A stretch of DNA of 35,669 bases from an uncultured Oscillospiraceae bacterium. GTDB lineage: Bacteria > Bacillota > Clostridia > Oscillospirales > Ruminococcaceae. Made by a program: the position numbers and the translations under genes. The stretch is taken from the NCBI GenBank assembly GCA_949743955.1, contig CATJVQ010000065.1:1-35669 (forward strand), in the 5' to 3' direction. Positions 1 to 7,602 of the stretch are shown piece by piece (position 1 is the stretch's first letter; the number at the start of each line of letters is the position of its first letter). A model generated the notes under the pieces. It saw nothing but the letters and a program-made list of their open reading frames with translations. It was not told the DNA's origin and did not search any database.

Positions 1-450
1 CATCATACTGGCGTAATCCTGCGGATCGAGCTTTCCCTCCAGCTTATGATACAGCCTTTCGCTGGCCTGGCTCAGTTGGACATCGTTATAGTCCTTCCCG
101 TTGATACGGGTCCACTGGATTTCGTCATAGATGACCGTTACACGCGGATCCTGACACGCTGAAACCGCCTTCCGGACATTTTCCTCATTCGCCACACCAA
201 TATTGATCTGTCCCTGACCGTAAATATCCCATCCGTACGTAATATAGGTATAATCCTCACCCAAGACCAGATTCTTTTCCAAAGTTTCAGTAATCGACTG
301 CGTTACAAGCGCGATCTCTGGTACTTCATCAAAGCCCCAGTCCGGCGGCGAGCCTAAATCGTCATTAGCCAACTCCGAATCCAGCGCCGCGCAGGGGAGC
401 GCCAGCATAAACATAGTCAACAGCAGGCTCACGATCAATCGGACTTTCAT
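1..450 (-). CDS. Secreted protein of unknown family, C-terminus cut by window edge
   Basis: An open frame of 150 codons begins at ATG 448-450 and is still open at the window edge. GGAGAAAAGAGG lies about 8 nt upstream as a ribosome binding site. The N-terminus (MKVRLIVSLLLTMFMLALPC) is a basic stretch followed by a hydrophobic core, so a signal peptide is likely, with cleavage or lipidation near Cys20. The rest is acidic and soluble, with no motif I recognise. It starts 26 nt after the stop of the serine protease gene, so the two are probably co-transcribed and both exported. The partner could be a substrate, a propeptide-like inhibitor or an independent surface protein. The sequence does not decide among these. 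Confidence 0.75.
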   Translation of the reverse strand, partial: MKVRLIVSLLLTMFMLALPCAALDSELANDDLGSPPDWGFDEVPEIALVTQSITETLEKNLVLGEDYTYITYGWDIYGQGQINIGVANEENVRKAVSACQDPRVTVIYDEIQWTRINGKDYNDVQLSQASERLYHKLEGKLDPQDYASMM

Positions 451-476
451 ATAGATTGCCTCTTTTCTCCAACAAT

Positions 477-1352
477 TCATCTAAATGATCTCATAAAATC
501 CCATGCACCTGCTGATAATTTAGCTGCTGTGTTTTGTTCCTCATCGGGCGCGCTATCAGGAAGTTCCCTTCCGCTATTTGCATTATAGTTCCAGATTCCG
601 ACAGCATAAGGACCCTCATCTGTGTCCACATAGACCGGAGCACCACTTTGTCCACTTAACGTATCTACTCGGAACGAAATATCCCAAGTACCAACCTTTG
701 TTATAGGTCCGGTTGAATATCTAAGTTGAGATTCACCAGCTCGATAACCCAAAATATCAATAATTTCCCCTACTTTACATGAAGTACGTGTACCAAATAC
801 TCCAAGTCCCATAGAAGGAAGTTCTATTACCCCATAATCATATTGCCATGCACCACATGTAGTAGATGTTGCCCCCGCCTTATACTTCGACGGAACGTGC
901 ATAAGGCTTTGATTTGTTACAGGCTTTGATTTTGTAGGAAATTGAACTGTAATAGATGTAGCTTGTCCGCCATGGCGCCCGTCATAAATGCAATGTGCCG
1001 CTGTTGCAAGTAAGGACTTTGTACTCTTATTGTCATAATACAAAAAACCTGTTCCCTGCGCATTAGTTCCATCAGGAAATTTGATTTTCAACTTGGCTAC
1101 ACATCTATACGGATATTCCGTTGCTTTTGTGCTCGAGATAATTTTCGAATCATCTGGTCCAAATATTGTATTTGGACTTGCTACCTCTCCAGGCTTTACG
1201 GATTCTTCTATTTGCGAACCAAATCCACCTGGGCCAGGATCTGGAGGAGTATCCGCCCACACTGTTACTGTACTGGTAAATGCTAAAAAAGTTGCAATAA
1301 CGGCACTCAATAATTTTTTGCATTTTTGCATTTTTGCATTTTCCTTTTTCAT
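477..1352 (-). CDS. Secreted V8/trypsin-like serine endopeptidase (S1 family)
   Basis: I chose ATG 1352 because GAAAGGAG sits 7 nt upstream; an in-frame ATG at 1379 has a poorer site. The product is 291 aa: a basic N-terminus, a hydrophobic signal segment ending around VWA (residues 29-33), a Pro/Gly-rich linker, then a chymotrypsin-fold domain. All three catalytic residues are visible: His120 in TAAHC, Asp172 in YDYGVIEL and Ser236 in GQSGAPVY. The GQSGAP form and the missing activation-type N-terminus fit the glutamyl endopeptidase (V8/BlaSE) branch, so Glu specificity is a guess. The gene is visibly more AT-rich than the ribosomal genes nearby. Its own promoter lies at 1452-1480, and a second secreted protein follows 26 nt downstream. 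Confidence 0.88.
   Translation of the reverse strand: MKKENAKMQKCKKLLSAVIATFLAFTSTVTVWADTPPDPGPGGFGSQIEESVKPGEVASPNTIFGPDDSKIISSTKATEYPYRCVAKLKIKFPDGTNAQGTGFLYYDNKSTKSLLATAAHCIYDGRHGGQATSITVQFPTKSKPVTNQSLMHVPSKYKAGATSTTCGAWQYDYGVIELPSMGLGVFGTRTSCKVGEIIDILGYRAGESQLRYSTGPITKVGTWDISFRVDTLSGQSGAPVYVDTDEGPYAVGIWNYNANSGRELPDSAPDEEQNTAAKLSAGAWDFMRSFR
1315..1342. repeat. Octanucleotide tandem repeat (3.5 copies) in protease start region
   Basis: TTTTTGCA is repeated three times (1315-1338) and followed by TTTT. On the coding strand it reads as AAAATGCA units within codons 5-13 of the protease. The period of 8 is not a multiple of three, so gain or loss of one unit would shift the frame. Confidence 0.9.
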
Positions 1353-1451
1353 TACGAGACTCCTTTCCTGATCCAACATCTGGTTCTTAACTTCCTAATT
1401 TTGGTGATTCATCCCTCCTTTATTTCATTATATTATTCCTTGTTTTTCTAT

Positions 1452-1480
1452 AATATACCATCATTTTATATAATTGTCAA
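1452..1480 (-). promoter_or_regulatory. Sigma-A promoter of the secreted protease unit
   Basis: On the minus strand a TTGACA (1475-1480) is separated by exactly 17 nt from TATATT (1452-1457). Transcription would start near 1445, giving a leader of about 90 nt before the protease ATG. The surrounding 1380-1500 is AT-rich and otherwise holds only a five-codon ATG frame after an AAAGGAGGG. Confidence 0.75.
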
Positions 1481-1515
1481 TATCTTCCCTATGCTTATTT
1501 AACATTATTTGTCTA

Positions 1516-1563
1516 TAAAAACCCCTCTCCATTTGATTTTTAGTCAAAAAGAGAGGGGTTTTT
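1516..1563. terminator. Bidirectional intrinsic terminator
   Basis: The arms AAAAACCCCTCTC and GAGAGGGGTTTTT flank a loop of about 21 nt. A T-run follows the stem on both strands. On the minus strand it lies just after the stop of the Cys/His repeat gene (1588) and isolates it from the protease promoter. Confidence 0.85.
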
Positions 1564-1587
1564 CATATTAAGATCAAAATGAAAAAA

Positions 1588-2001
1588 TTACCATCCGTGA
1601 TGTCCGTGTCCGCGATAGCACCCGACTCTCTGCGGACGCGTATGCTCACAGTCGCCCCAGACATGGTTACACCCTTCGATCGTGCACAGCACATGATCAC
1701 ACGTCCCTCTGGCGTACCCGCACCCCTCTACGGGGCAGAGCGTGTGATCGCACTCGCCCCAGACGTGTCCGCATCCTTCTACGGCACAGACCGTATGCTC
1801 GCACTCGCCCCAGACACATCCGCATCCTTCTACGGTGCAGTACGCCGGCGTCGCCGGAGCAGTGGATGCCGGGGACGTCACCGCCGCGGCGGACGCAGCC
1901 GGCGCATAGGCGGCCCCCCGATGATGCCCGCAGGCCCACGCGCCGGCGGACAGAGAAACAAACGTATACAGGCAGGCAACGCCCAGACAGATTTTCTTCA
2001 C
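1588..2001 (-). CDS. Small secreted protein with four 17-residue Cys/His repeats
   Basis: The chosen start is GTG 1999-2001, with GGAGGAG 6 nt upstream. Upstream in-frame codons to 2118 would lie before the predicted transcription start. The 137-aa product has a signal peptide (KKICLGVACLYTF and on to AWA), an Ala/Pro linker, and then four tandem repeats of the pattern C-x-(V/I)-E-G-C-(G/N)-x3-G-(E/T/D)-C-(E/D)-H-x2. It ends in a His-rich tail (GCYRGHGHHGW). Each repeat has three Cys and one His in fixed spacing, which suggests exported metal binding or disulfide cross-linking; this is inference. I do not recognise a named family, though similar Cys-rich VEGC repeats occur in gut Clostridia. 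It is a single-gene unit with a consensus promoter and its own terminator. Confidence 0.8.
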   Translation of the reverse strand: MKKICLGVACLYTFVSLSAGAWACGHHRGAAYAPAASAAAVTSPASTAPATPAYCTVEGCGCVWGECEHTVCAVEGCGHVWGECDHTLCPVEGCGYARGTCDHVLCTIEGCNHVWGDCEHTRPQRVGCYRGHGHHGW

Positions 2002-2023
2002 AGAAAGCTCCTCCTCCAAAAAA

Positions 2024-2039
2024 TGTTTCACCCGAAACA
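2024..2039 (-). promoter_or_regulatory. Leader hairpin followed by U-tract, resembling a degenerate parS
   Basis: In the transcript TGTTTC-GGGT-GAAACA forms a 6-bp stem with a tetraloop, followed directly by ATTTTTT and then the GGAGGAG ribosome binding site. It could be a weak attenuator or an RNA stabiliser. On DNA it matches 14 of 16 positions of TGTTTCACGTGAAACA (parS), but the central two bases differ. Confidence 0.5.
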
Positions 2040-2089
2040 GTTCTGTGCTCCGCGGTTTTATTTCATCAGGTGATCCCGACTTCGATCCT

Positions 2090-2118
2090 ATTATATCGCC
2101 TGTAACAGATTCTGTCAA
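2090..2118 (-). promoter_or_regulatory. Perfect consensus sigma-A promoter of the Cys/His repeat gene
   Basis: TTGACA (2113-2118), exactly 17 nt, then TATAAT (2090-2095) on the minus strand. The predicted start is near 2083, leaving a leader of about 82 nt. The -35 is part of an odd palindrome, CTGTCA-A-TGACAG (2112-2124), which could be an operator. Confidence 0.85.
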
Positions 2119-2124
2119 TGACAG

Positions 2125-2182
2125 TCCTGCCGCACTCCATATTTTCCACCATTCAGCCGGAGAAAAGTGAAATGCGGCAGGA
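2125..2182. repeat. 10-bp perfect inverted repeat after azlD
   Basis: TCCTGCCGCA (2125-2134) and TGCGGCAGGA (2173-2182) bracket 38 nt. The structure begins 2 nt after the azlD stop codon and ends next to the -35 of the repeat-protein promoter. There is no T-run, so it is not a clear terminator; it may protect the 3' end or insulate the promoter. Confidence 0.6.
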
Positions 2183-2184
2183 TT

Positions 2185-2511
2185 TTACACAAAACAAACC
2201 TGCACAAGAAACATATAGAGGATAGTTCCCCCAGCGATACTGATGAGGGAATTCTTTTTCCACTTTTGCAGGACCACGACCGTAAAAATCGCGATGGCCT
2301 CGGGCAGAGCGAAGTTTTTCTGAAAGGAGACATTTCTGAGGCAGTAGACGATGAGAAAGCCCATAACCGCATAGGGCAGCACCCGGCCAAGGTATGTAAT
2401 AAACGCGGGCGGCTCCTTCCCCTCGGGGAAGATGAAGAAGGGGAAAAAACGGGTGAACGCCGTCCCCAGCATGACGATAGCGATGGTGATAAGCTCCTGT
2501 GTCTCGCTCAC
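2185..2511 (-). CDS. azlD: AzlD-type branched-chain amino acid exporter small subunit
   Basis: The start is GTG 2509-2511. Its GTGA overlaps the azlC stop codon, a classic coupling overlap, with AAGGGGG upstream. The 108-aa product has the usual AzlD length and about four hydrophobic helices, with the signature run LGTAFTRFFPFFIFP near residues 15-30 and the GRVLPYAVMGFL segment near residue 45. In this family the small protein works with AzlC to export branched-chain amino acids across the cytoplasmic membrane; some clostridial AzlCD pairs handle other substrates. No adjacent azlB-like regulator is visible. Confidence 0.9.
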   Translation of the reverse strand: MSETQELITIAIVMLGTAFTRFFPFFIFPEGKEPPAFITYLGRVLPYAVMGFLIVYCLRNVSFQKNFALPEAIAIFTVVVLQKWKKNSLISIAGGTILYMFLVQVCFV

Positions 2512-3194
2512 GACACCGCCCCCTTTCTCTTCCCGTCGAGGAAGAAGCAGAGGATGATGAGCCCCATCGCGGGCAGGATAAAGTTTTCGCCGCCGAACAA
2601 GATGAGGCAGAGGACGGAGCATACAATCCCGGTCAGCGCCGGGCGGTGATCCTTATTCTCCTCCCACTGGCCGACAAAGAGGACGACGAACAGCGCCGTC
2701 ATGACAAAGTCGAGCCCGGTGGTGTCAAAGCGGACGACGGATCCGAGCAGGGTACCGAGCGTTGTCCCGGCGATCCAGTAGAGGTGATCGAGAACGGTGA
2801 CCGCCATCATAAACGCGCCTTTATCCACATCCGGCGGCGGCGGGACAGTGCAGTTGATCGAGAATGTCTCGTCGCACATGCCGAAGATGAGGTACACCTT
2901 TTTCCACCCCATCCCCTTGAACTTATCGAGCATCGGGATGCCGTAGAACAGGTAGCGCGCGTTGACGACCAGGGTGAGGAACAGCGCGTGCAGCGGGCGG
3001 AACATGCTCACGAGCAGCTCCACGGCCATAAACTGCCCCGAGCCCGTGAAAATCAGGACGCTCATCACTACCGGGTACCAGAACGGAAACCCCTTGCTGC
3101 GCATGAGCAGCCCATAGGACGTACCCATAAAAAGGAACCCGATGAGAACCGGGATCGTGTGCGGGAAAGCGGCCTGTACAGCCTTCTTTTTCAT
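2508..3194 (-). CDS. azlC: AzlC-type branched-chain amino acid exporter large subunit
   Basis: ATG 3192-3194 gives 228 aa, the normal AzlC size; GAGGA lies about 10 nt upstream. The N-terminus FPHTIPVLIGFLFMGTSYGLLM and the following FTGSGQFMAVELL stretch are typical of AzlC, as is the VVNARYLFYGIPML motif. Around seven membrane segments can be drawn. It lies 82 nt beyond rplQ and behind the terminator at 3236-3265, on the same strand. No good promoter is evident in that gap, so expression may depend on read-through from the ribosomal operon or on a weak promoter. Confidence 0.92.
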   Translation of the reverse strand: MKKKAVQAAFPHTIPVLIGFLFMGTSYGLLMRSKGFPFWYPVVMSVLIFTGSGQFMAVELLVSMFRPLHALFLTLVVNARYLFYGIPMLDKFKGMGWKKVYLIFGMCDETFSINCTVPPPPDVDKGAFMMAVTVLDHLYWIAGTTLGTLLGSVVRFDTTGLDFVMTALFVVLFVGQWEENKDHRPALTGIVCSVLCLILFGGENFILPAMGLIILCFFLDGKRKGAVS

Positions 3195-3235
3195 TTGCCT
3201 GTGTTCCTCTTTTCTCTGTTGGTTCTCCCTGTTGG

Positions 3236-3265
3236 AAAATCCGGGACACCATAAGGCGTCCCGGA
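3236..3265 (-). terminator. Intrinsic terminator ending the alpha operon
   Basis: On the minus strand TCCGGGACGCC, a TTAT loop and GGTGTCCCGGA are followed by TTTT. It begins 12 nt after the rplQ stop and marks the end of the ribosomal supercluster. Confidence 0.85.
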
Positions 3266-3276
3266 TAAGGGTTAGG

Positions 3277-3618
3277 TTACACAAGCTCGATAATCGCCAT
3301 CTCGGCGGCGTCGCCCCGGCGGGGGCCTGTCTTGATGATGCGGGTATAACCGCCGCTGCGGTCCTGATATTTCGGCGCGATTTCATCAAACAGTTTCTTG
3401 GCCACGTCCTCTTTGGTGATGAACGCAAAGGCCTGCCGCTTGGAGTGGAGGGTGTTCGTTTTTGCCGTCGTAATCATCTTTTCGGTGACAGAGCGGACCT
3501 CCTTGGCGCGGGTGACGGTTGTCTCGATTTTGCCGTTCTCGAGCAGATACGTCACCATGGCGCGCAACATGGCCCGGCGGTGGTCGCTCGTCCGGCCGAG
3601 TTTGCGGGTACCTGGCAT
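3277..3618 (-). CDS. rplQ: 50S ribosomal protein L17
   Basis: The 113-aa product has the L17 hallmark N-terminus [19 protein letters not shown], with LGR-DHR, and the central [19 protein letters not shown]. Length matches Firmicutes L17. The protein binds 23S rRNA near the exit of the peptide tunnel. It is the last gene of the alpha operon, 34 nt after rpoA, and is followed by a terminator. This order (rpoA-rplQ) is nearly universal in bacteria. Confidence 0.98.
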   Translation of the reverse strand: MPGTRKLGRTSDHRRAMLRAMVTYLLENGKIETTVTRAKEVRSVTEKMITTAKTNTLHSKRQAFAFITKEDVAKKLFDEIAPKYQDRSGGYTRIIKTGPRRGDAAEMAIIELV

Positions 3619-3652
3619 CGAAATTCACTCCTTACTTCTGGTTTTTCGGGAA

Positions 3653-4654
3653 CTATTCTTCCTCTTTCATGAGGTTAAAGCCGAGGGACTCCAGCTTGCT
3701 TACAACCTCCTCAAGGCTCTTCTTGCCCAGGTTGCGCACCTTCATCATTTCCTCGGGGGATTTGTTAATCAGATCGTTGACAGTGTTCACGCCCGCCCTC
3801 TTTAAACAGTTGAAGGCGCGTACCGACAGGTCAAGCTCTTCAATCGTCATCTCAAGAACTTTTTCGCTCATGTTGTCTTCGCTCTTCTCGAGGATCTCCG
3901 TGCTGCTCACCTCGTCGGACAGATCGACGAAGTGATTGAGTTGCCTATTGAGGATCTTGGCTGCCAGACTCACGCTCTCCTTCGCGGAAATCGTGCCGTC
4001 GGTCCAGACCTCCAGCGTCAGCTTGTCGTAGTCGGTGATCTGCTCCACACGCGTATTCTCCACCGTGTAGTTCACCTTGAGCACTGGGGTATAAATACTG
4101 TCGGTGTAAATCTTTCCAACGATCATTTTGTCAATCTGGCTGCGGTCGGAAATGGTCTTGTCGCCCATGATCTTCTCTTTGAGAAGCTGCTTGTTGCGGT
4201 CCGCGGACACGTACCCCTGCCCGCGGTCAATGACTATCTCCATTGAAAGGGCCGCGCCCTCGCCAAGGGTGGCGATGTGCATGCTCGGGTTGAGGATCTC
4301 GACATCCGAATCACACTGGATGTCCCCGGCTGTCACCTCACACTCGCCGTGCGCGTCGATATACGCGATTTTCGACGTATCGCTGTACAGCTTCGCGGTC
4401 AGCCCCTTCATGTTGAGGACTATCTCCGTCACGTCCTCCTTCACACCCGGGATGGTGGAAAATTCGTGCTGGATGCCGTCAATCTTAATCGACGTCACGG
4501 CCACGCCGGGAAGCGAGGAGAGCAGCACCCGCCGCAGGCTGTTGCCCAAGGTTGTGCCAAATCCGCGGTCGAGCGGCTCGACAACAAACTTGCCGTACGT
4601 TCCGTCCGGCTTGAGGTCGGCCATCTCGATCTTGGGCTCGATTATTCGTACCAA
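3653..4654 (-). CDS. rpoA: RNA polymerase alpha subunit
   Basis: The start is a TTG at 4652-4654 with GGGAGG 8 nt upstream; this puts the N-terminus at the family position. The 333-aa product holds the dimerising N-terminal domain with [12 protein letters not shown]-like [19 protein letters not shown] at about 32-50. A short linker follows, then the C-terminal domain (about 265-333), which binds UP-element DNA and activators and contains [19 protein letters not shown]. Alpha nucleates assembly of beta and beta'. It lies in the standard rpsD-rpoA-rplQ order. Confidence 0.98.
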   Translation of the reverse strand: MVRIIEPKIEMADLKPDGTYGKFVVEPLDRGFGTTLGNSLRRVLLSSLPGVAVTSIKIDGIQHEFSTIPGVKEDVTEIVLNMKGLTAKLYSDTSKIAYIDAHGECEVTAGDIQCDSDVEILNPSMHIATLGEGAALSMEIVIDRGQGYVSADRNKQLLKEKIMGDKTISDRSQIDKMIVGKIYTDSIYTPVLKVNYTVENTRVEQITDYDKLTLEVWTDGTISAKESVSLAAKILNRQLNHFVDLSDEVSSTEILEKSEDNMSEKVLEMTIEELDLSVRAFNCLKRAGVNTVNDLINKSPEEMMKVRNLGKKSLEEVVSKLESLGFNLMKEEE

Positions 4655-4720
4655 ATCAGGTCCCTCCCTTTATTGTTCGCGTTTCCCACATTTTCCACAA
4701 ACAGATGCGCACCTTCAGGA

Positions 4721-5347
4721 TTACTTGGAGTACAGCTCGACGATGAGGGATTCTTCGACATCCAGATCAATGTCCTCCCTGTTCGGCAGCTCAATAACTC
4801 TTGCCTCAAGTTTATCCCGGTTGACATCCAGCCATCTCGGCACCGGACGCGATCCGTTCGCCTCTGTAACGCCCTTCATCTTATCGGACGAAGCTGTCTT
4901 CTGCTTTACGCACACCACGTCGCCGGCCTTCACAAGGTAGCTGGGGATGTTAACACGCCGGCCGTTGACCGTGTAATGCCCGTGGCGGACAAGCTGCCTC
5001 GCCTCCGGACGGCTGGAAGCGAACCCGCAGCGGTACACAACATTGTCGAGTCTCGACTCGAGGATGCGCAGCAGGTTTTCGCCGGTCATGCCGGGTTTGC
5101 GCTCGGCAATATCGAAGTAGCGCGCGAACTGCCCCTCGAGCACGCCGTAGAAACGTCTTGCTTTCTGCTTGGCACGCAGCTGCAGGCCGTATTCACTCGT
5201 CTTCTTGCGGCCCTGGCCGTGCTGGCCGGGCGCGTAGGCGCGGCGGGTGACAGCGCATTTGTCCGTATAGCAGCGCTCACCCTTCAAGAACAGTTTCTGT
5301 CCCTCGCGGCGGCACTGGCGGCATACGGCGCCGGTATATCTTGCCAT
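4721..5347 (-). CDS. rpsD: 30S ribosomal protein S4, zinc-binding form
   Basis: The 208-aa product has an N-terminal four-Cys set (C9, C12, C26, C31) of the zinc-containing S4 type, then the helical domain and an S4 RNA-binding domain around residues 95-155 ([17 protein letters not shown], with [13 protein letters not shown]). S4 is a primary 16S rRNA binder and, with S5, affects decoding accuracy; in several bacteria it represses its own operon. In many Firmicutes rpsD is a separate unit with its own leader. Here it sits inside the alpha operon, as in most Clostridia. Confidence 0.98.
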   Translation of the reverse strand: MARYTGAVCRQCRREGQKLFLKGERCYTDKCAVTRRAYAPGQHGQGRKKTSEYGLQLRAKQKARRFYGVLEGQFARYFDIAERKPGMTGENLLRILESRLDNVVYRCGFASSRPEARQLVRHGHYTVNGRRVNIPSYLVKAGDVVCVKQKTASSDKMKGVTEANGSRPVPRWLDVNRDKLEARVIELPNREDIDLDVEESLIVELYSK

Positions 5348-5377
5348 TTCATTCTCTCCTTTCCCGATTCGCGTCGA

Positions 5378-5776
5378 TTAAACGCGTCTTCTCTTCGGCG
5401 GACGGCAGCCGTTGTGCGCGATGGGCGTCACATCCCGGATGAGGCTGACCTCGAGCCCCGCGGCCTGCAGCGCACGGATAGCGGCCTCACGCCCGGAACC
5501 CGGCCCCTTGACGAAGACCTCAACCGTCTTGAGCCCATGCTCCATTGCGGCCTTTGCAGCGGTCTCCGCAGCGGTCTGCGCGGCATACGGCGTGGACTTG
5601 CGGGAGCCACGGAAGCCGAGCCCGCCGCTGCTGGCCCACGAGAGCGCGTTGCCCTGCGTATCGGTAATGGTAACAATCGTGTTGTTAAAGGTGGACTGGA
5701 TATGCGCCGCACCGCGCTCGATATTCTTCCGCTCACGGCGTTTGCGGGTGGTCTTTTTTGGCGTAACCTTTGCCAT
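5378..5776 (-). CDS. rpsK: 30S ribosomal protein S11
   Basis: The 132-aa product begins with a basic tail ([20 protein letters not shown]), followed by the conserved [18 protein letters not shown] and [14 protein letters not shown] blocks. It ends in [11 protein letters not shown], the canonical S11 terminus. S11 forms part of the platform of the small subunit near the E and P sites and helps mRNA positioning. It sits 15 nt after rpsM and 30 nt before rpsD. Confidence 0.98.
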   Translation of the reverse strand: MAKVTPKKTTRKRRERKNIERGAAHIQSTFNNTIVTITDTQGNALSWASSGGLGFRGSRKSTPYAAQTAAETAAKAAMEHGLKTVEVFVKGPGSGREAAIRALQAAGLEVSLIRDVTPIAHNGCRPPKRRRV

Positions 5777-5791
5777 CGACGTATCCCTCCC

Positions 5792-6160
5792 TTATTTCTT
5801 CTTGTTGGCGATGGTTCTCTTCGGTCCCTTACGAGTGCGGGCGTTGGTCTTTGTCCGCTGTCCGCGCACGGGCAGGCCCTTGCGGTGGCGTACACCGCGG
5901 TAGCAGCCGATCTCCACCAGGCGCTTGATGTCCAGCGCGGTCTGGCGGCGCAGATCGCCCTCTACATGCAGGTTATGGTCGATGAACTCGCGCAGCTTGC
6001 TCACATCTTCCTCGGGCAGGTCCTTCACCCTCACGTCCGGATTGACTCCGGTCGCCGTCAGGATGTCCTTTGCCGTCTTGCGGCCGATGCCATAGATATA
6101 CGTAAGTCCAATCTCGATACGCTTATCCTTCGGCAGGTCGATACCGGCGATTCGAGCCAT
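5792..6160 (-). CDS. rpsM: 30S ribosomal protein S13
   Basis: The 122-aa product opens with the conserved [21 protein letters not shown] and a [11 protein letters not shown] helix-hairpin motif. It carries [25 protein letters not shown] before a lysine-rich tail, which reaches toward the P-site tRNA and inter-subunit bridges. It follows rpmJ by 16 nt; the rpmJ-rpsM-rpsK order is typical. Confidence 0.98.
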   Translation of the reverse strand: MARIAGIDLPKDKRIEIGLTYIYGIGRKTAKDILTATGVNPDVRVKDLPEEDVSKLREFIDHNLHVEGDLRRQTALDIKRLVEIGCYRGVRHRKGLPVRGQRTKTNARTRKGPKRTIANKKK

Positions 6161-6176
6161 TCAATACACCTCCAAA

Positions 6177-6290
6177 TTAACCCTGGCGCTGTTTATGCTT
6201 CGGGTTTTCACAGATAACCATCACGCGCCCTTTACGCTTGATGATCTTGCATTTCTCGCACATTGGCTTTACAGAAGGCCGTACTTTCAA
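6177..6290 (-). CDS. rpmJ: 50S ribosomal protein L36, zinc-binding form
   Basis: A 37-codon gene read from TTG 6288-6290 with AAAGGAGG 8 nt upstream. The product starts [14 protein letters not shown] and ends NPKHKQRQG, the standard L36 ends. Zinc ligands C11, C14, C27 and H32 are all present, so this is the zinc-dependent (C+) paralogue. L36 stabilises 23S rRNA near the peptidyl-transferase centre. It lies between infA and rpsM as in most Firmicutes. Confidence 0.96.
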   Translation of the reverse strand: MKVRPSVKPMCEKCKIIKRKGRVMVICENPKHKQRQG

Positions 6291-6338
6291 TGCAAATACC
6301 TCCTTTATCTAAGGACAGTTTCTCCACCTGCGCTCTGT

Positions 6339-6557
6339 CTACTTGGACCGCCAGGTGATGCGCCCCTTGGTCAGGTCATAGGGGGAAATCTCCACCGTGA
6401 CCTTATCCCCGGGCAGAATACGAATGAAATTCATGCGCAGTTTGCCGGAGATGTGGGCCAGGATCTCATGTCCATTCTCCAGTTGTACCTGAAACTGCGC
6501 GTTGGGCAGCGCCTCAATGACCTTGCCCTCTACTTCGATACAATCGCTCTTTGACAA
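6339..6557 (-). CDS. infA: Translation initiation factor IF-1
   Basis: TTG 6555-6557 with GAGGAGG 7 nt upstream gives the 72-aa product that begins [13 protein letters not shown], matching the family start. It is a single OB fold with the conserved [26 protein letters not shown] block and ends in [12 protein letters not shown]-1 occupies the A site of the 30S subunit during initiation. It starts 2 nt after the stop of the KOW protein gene, so translation is probably coupled. Confidence 0.97.
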   Translation of the reverse strand: MSKSDCIEVEGKVIEALPNAQFQVQLENGHEILAHISGKLRMNFIRILPGDKVTVEISPYDLTKGRITWRSK

Positions 6558-6559
6558 GC

Positions 6560-6838
6560 TCACTCCTCCTCTTCGTCTGTCTCCAAACGCGCAAGCAGCC
6601 TGCGCAGTTCTCTGTCGCTCCTCACCGGCTCCTCCACGGTCCGTCTCGTTGCGCCCAGATGGCGCAGCTTCTTTTTCTTCGGCCGCTCTATCGGGCGAAG
6701 GCAGCCGTCGGCCACCCACGCATAGTCCTCTTCCACGCGCAGCGCCACGAGCATCCGGCCGCTGTCGCGCCCGGCCAACGAACGAACCACCTGTCCGGGC
6801 TGGATTCGGGCCGCGGCATGGTTTAACGCTTCTCTCAT
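6560..6838 (-). CDS. KOW-domain RNA-binding protein (ribosome-associated, L14e-like)
   Basis: The 92-aa product carries an N-terminal KOW motif ([20 protein letters not shown], residues 12-31) and then the conserved [20 protein letters not shown]. The C-terminal third is charged and ends in a run of Glu. This small gene between map and infA is typical of Clostridia; the fold resembles eukaryotic/archaeal L14e/L6e KOW proteins. It probably binds rRNA, but its exact role is not established. Its ATG overlaps the map stop by 4 nt, and infA follows after 2 nt, so the three are tightly coupled. Confidence 0.85.
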   Translation of the reverse strand: MREALNHAAARIQPGQVVRSLAGRDSGRMLVALRVEEDYAWVADGCLRPIERPKKKKLRHLGATRRTVEEPVRSDRELRRLLARLETDEEEE

Positions 6839-7602
6839 AGCCGCCCATCCTCCCCGGCGACGGTCAGGATCTCCGGCCCGTCGGGCGTAATGGCAACAGT
6901 GTGCTCGAAATGCGCCGAGAGACTCCCCGTCCGGGTCACGACAGTCCAGCCGTTCTGAAGGACCTTGACCGCCCGCCCCTTGGCGTTGACCATGGGTTCA
7001 ATGGCGATCGTCATCCCCGCGCAGAGCCGCGGGCCGTGCCCGGCCTTGCCGAAATTGGGTACCTCGGGCTCCTCGTGCATATCCGCCCCGACGCCGTGCC
7101 CCACATAGCTAGTCACAACGTCGAAGCCAGCCCCCTCCACCACCGCCTGAACGGCCGCGGAGATGTCCCCAATGCGTAACCCCGCCTGCGCCTTTTCGAT
7201 GCCGGCATAAAGCGCTTTTTTCGTTGCGTCCATCAGGCGCTGCGCCTCATCGGAAATCTGCCCGGCCGGGAAGGTGGCGGCGTTGTCGCCGTTAAATCCC
7301 CTGTAGACGGCGCCCACATCCACGCTCACGATGTCGCCCTCATGGATAACCCGCGAGTGACTGGGGATACCGTGGATAACCTCGTTATTGATTGATATGC
7401 AGGTGCTCGCGGGAAAACCGTTGTAGTGTAAGAAGGAGGGCACAGCCCCCTGCGAGCGGATGAACTCTTCCACCTGGCGGTCGATGGCCGCCGTCGTCAC
7501 ACCGGGACGGACCAGACTGCCCGCCAGCCGCAGCGCCTGGGCGCTGATGCGGCAAGCGTCGCGCATACAGTCCATCTCGGCGGCGTTTTTCAGTGAAATC
7601 AT
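6835..7602 (-). CDS. map: Methionine aminopeptidase, type I
   Basis: The 255-aa product is a compact type Ia enzyme without an N-terminal extension. It removes the initiator Met from nascent proteins. All five metal ligands are visible: D95, D106, H169, E202 and E233. The substrate-binding H77 lies in NNEVIHGIP. Position and length match the E. coli enzyme almost exactly. The ATG overlaps the adk stop by 4 nt, and the map stop overlaps the KOW gene by 4 nt. Confidence 0.97.
   Translation of the reverse strand: MISLKNAAEMDCMRDACRISAQALRLAGSLVRPGVTTAAIDRQVEEFIRSQGAVPSFLHYNGFPASTCISINNEVIHGIPSHSRVIHEGDIVSVDVGAVYRGFNGDNAATFPAGQISDEAQRLMDATKKALYAGIEKAQAGLRIGDISAAVQAVVEGAGFDVVTSYVGHGVGADMHEEPEVPNFGKAGHGPRLCAGMTIAIEPMVNAKGRAVKVLQNGWTVVTRTGSLSAHFEHTVAITPDGPEILTVAGEDGRL

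Noticed and set aside
1400-1425. A five-codon upstream ORF after AAAGGAGGG in the protease leader
   Set aside because: Spacing between the Shine-Dalgarno and ATG is too short; could be chance.
4277-6217. A 646-codon open frame on the plus strand across rpsM, rpsK, rpsD and rpoA
   Set aside because: It lies antisense to four certain ribosomal genes, has no recognisable domain, and arises from GC-rich codon bias.
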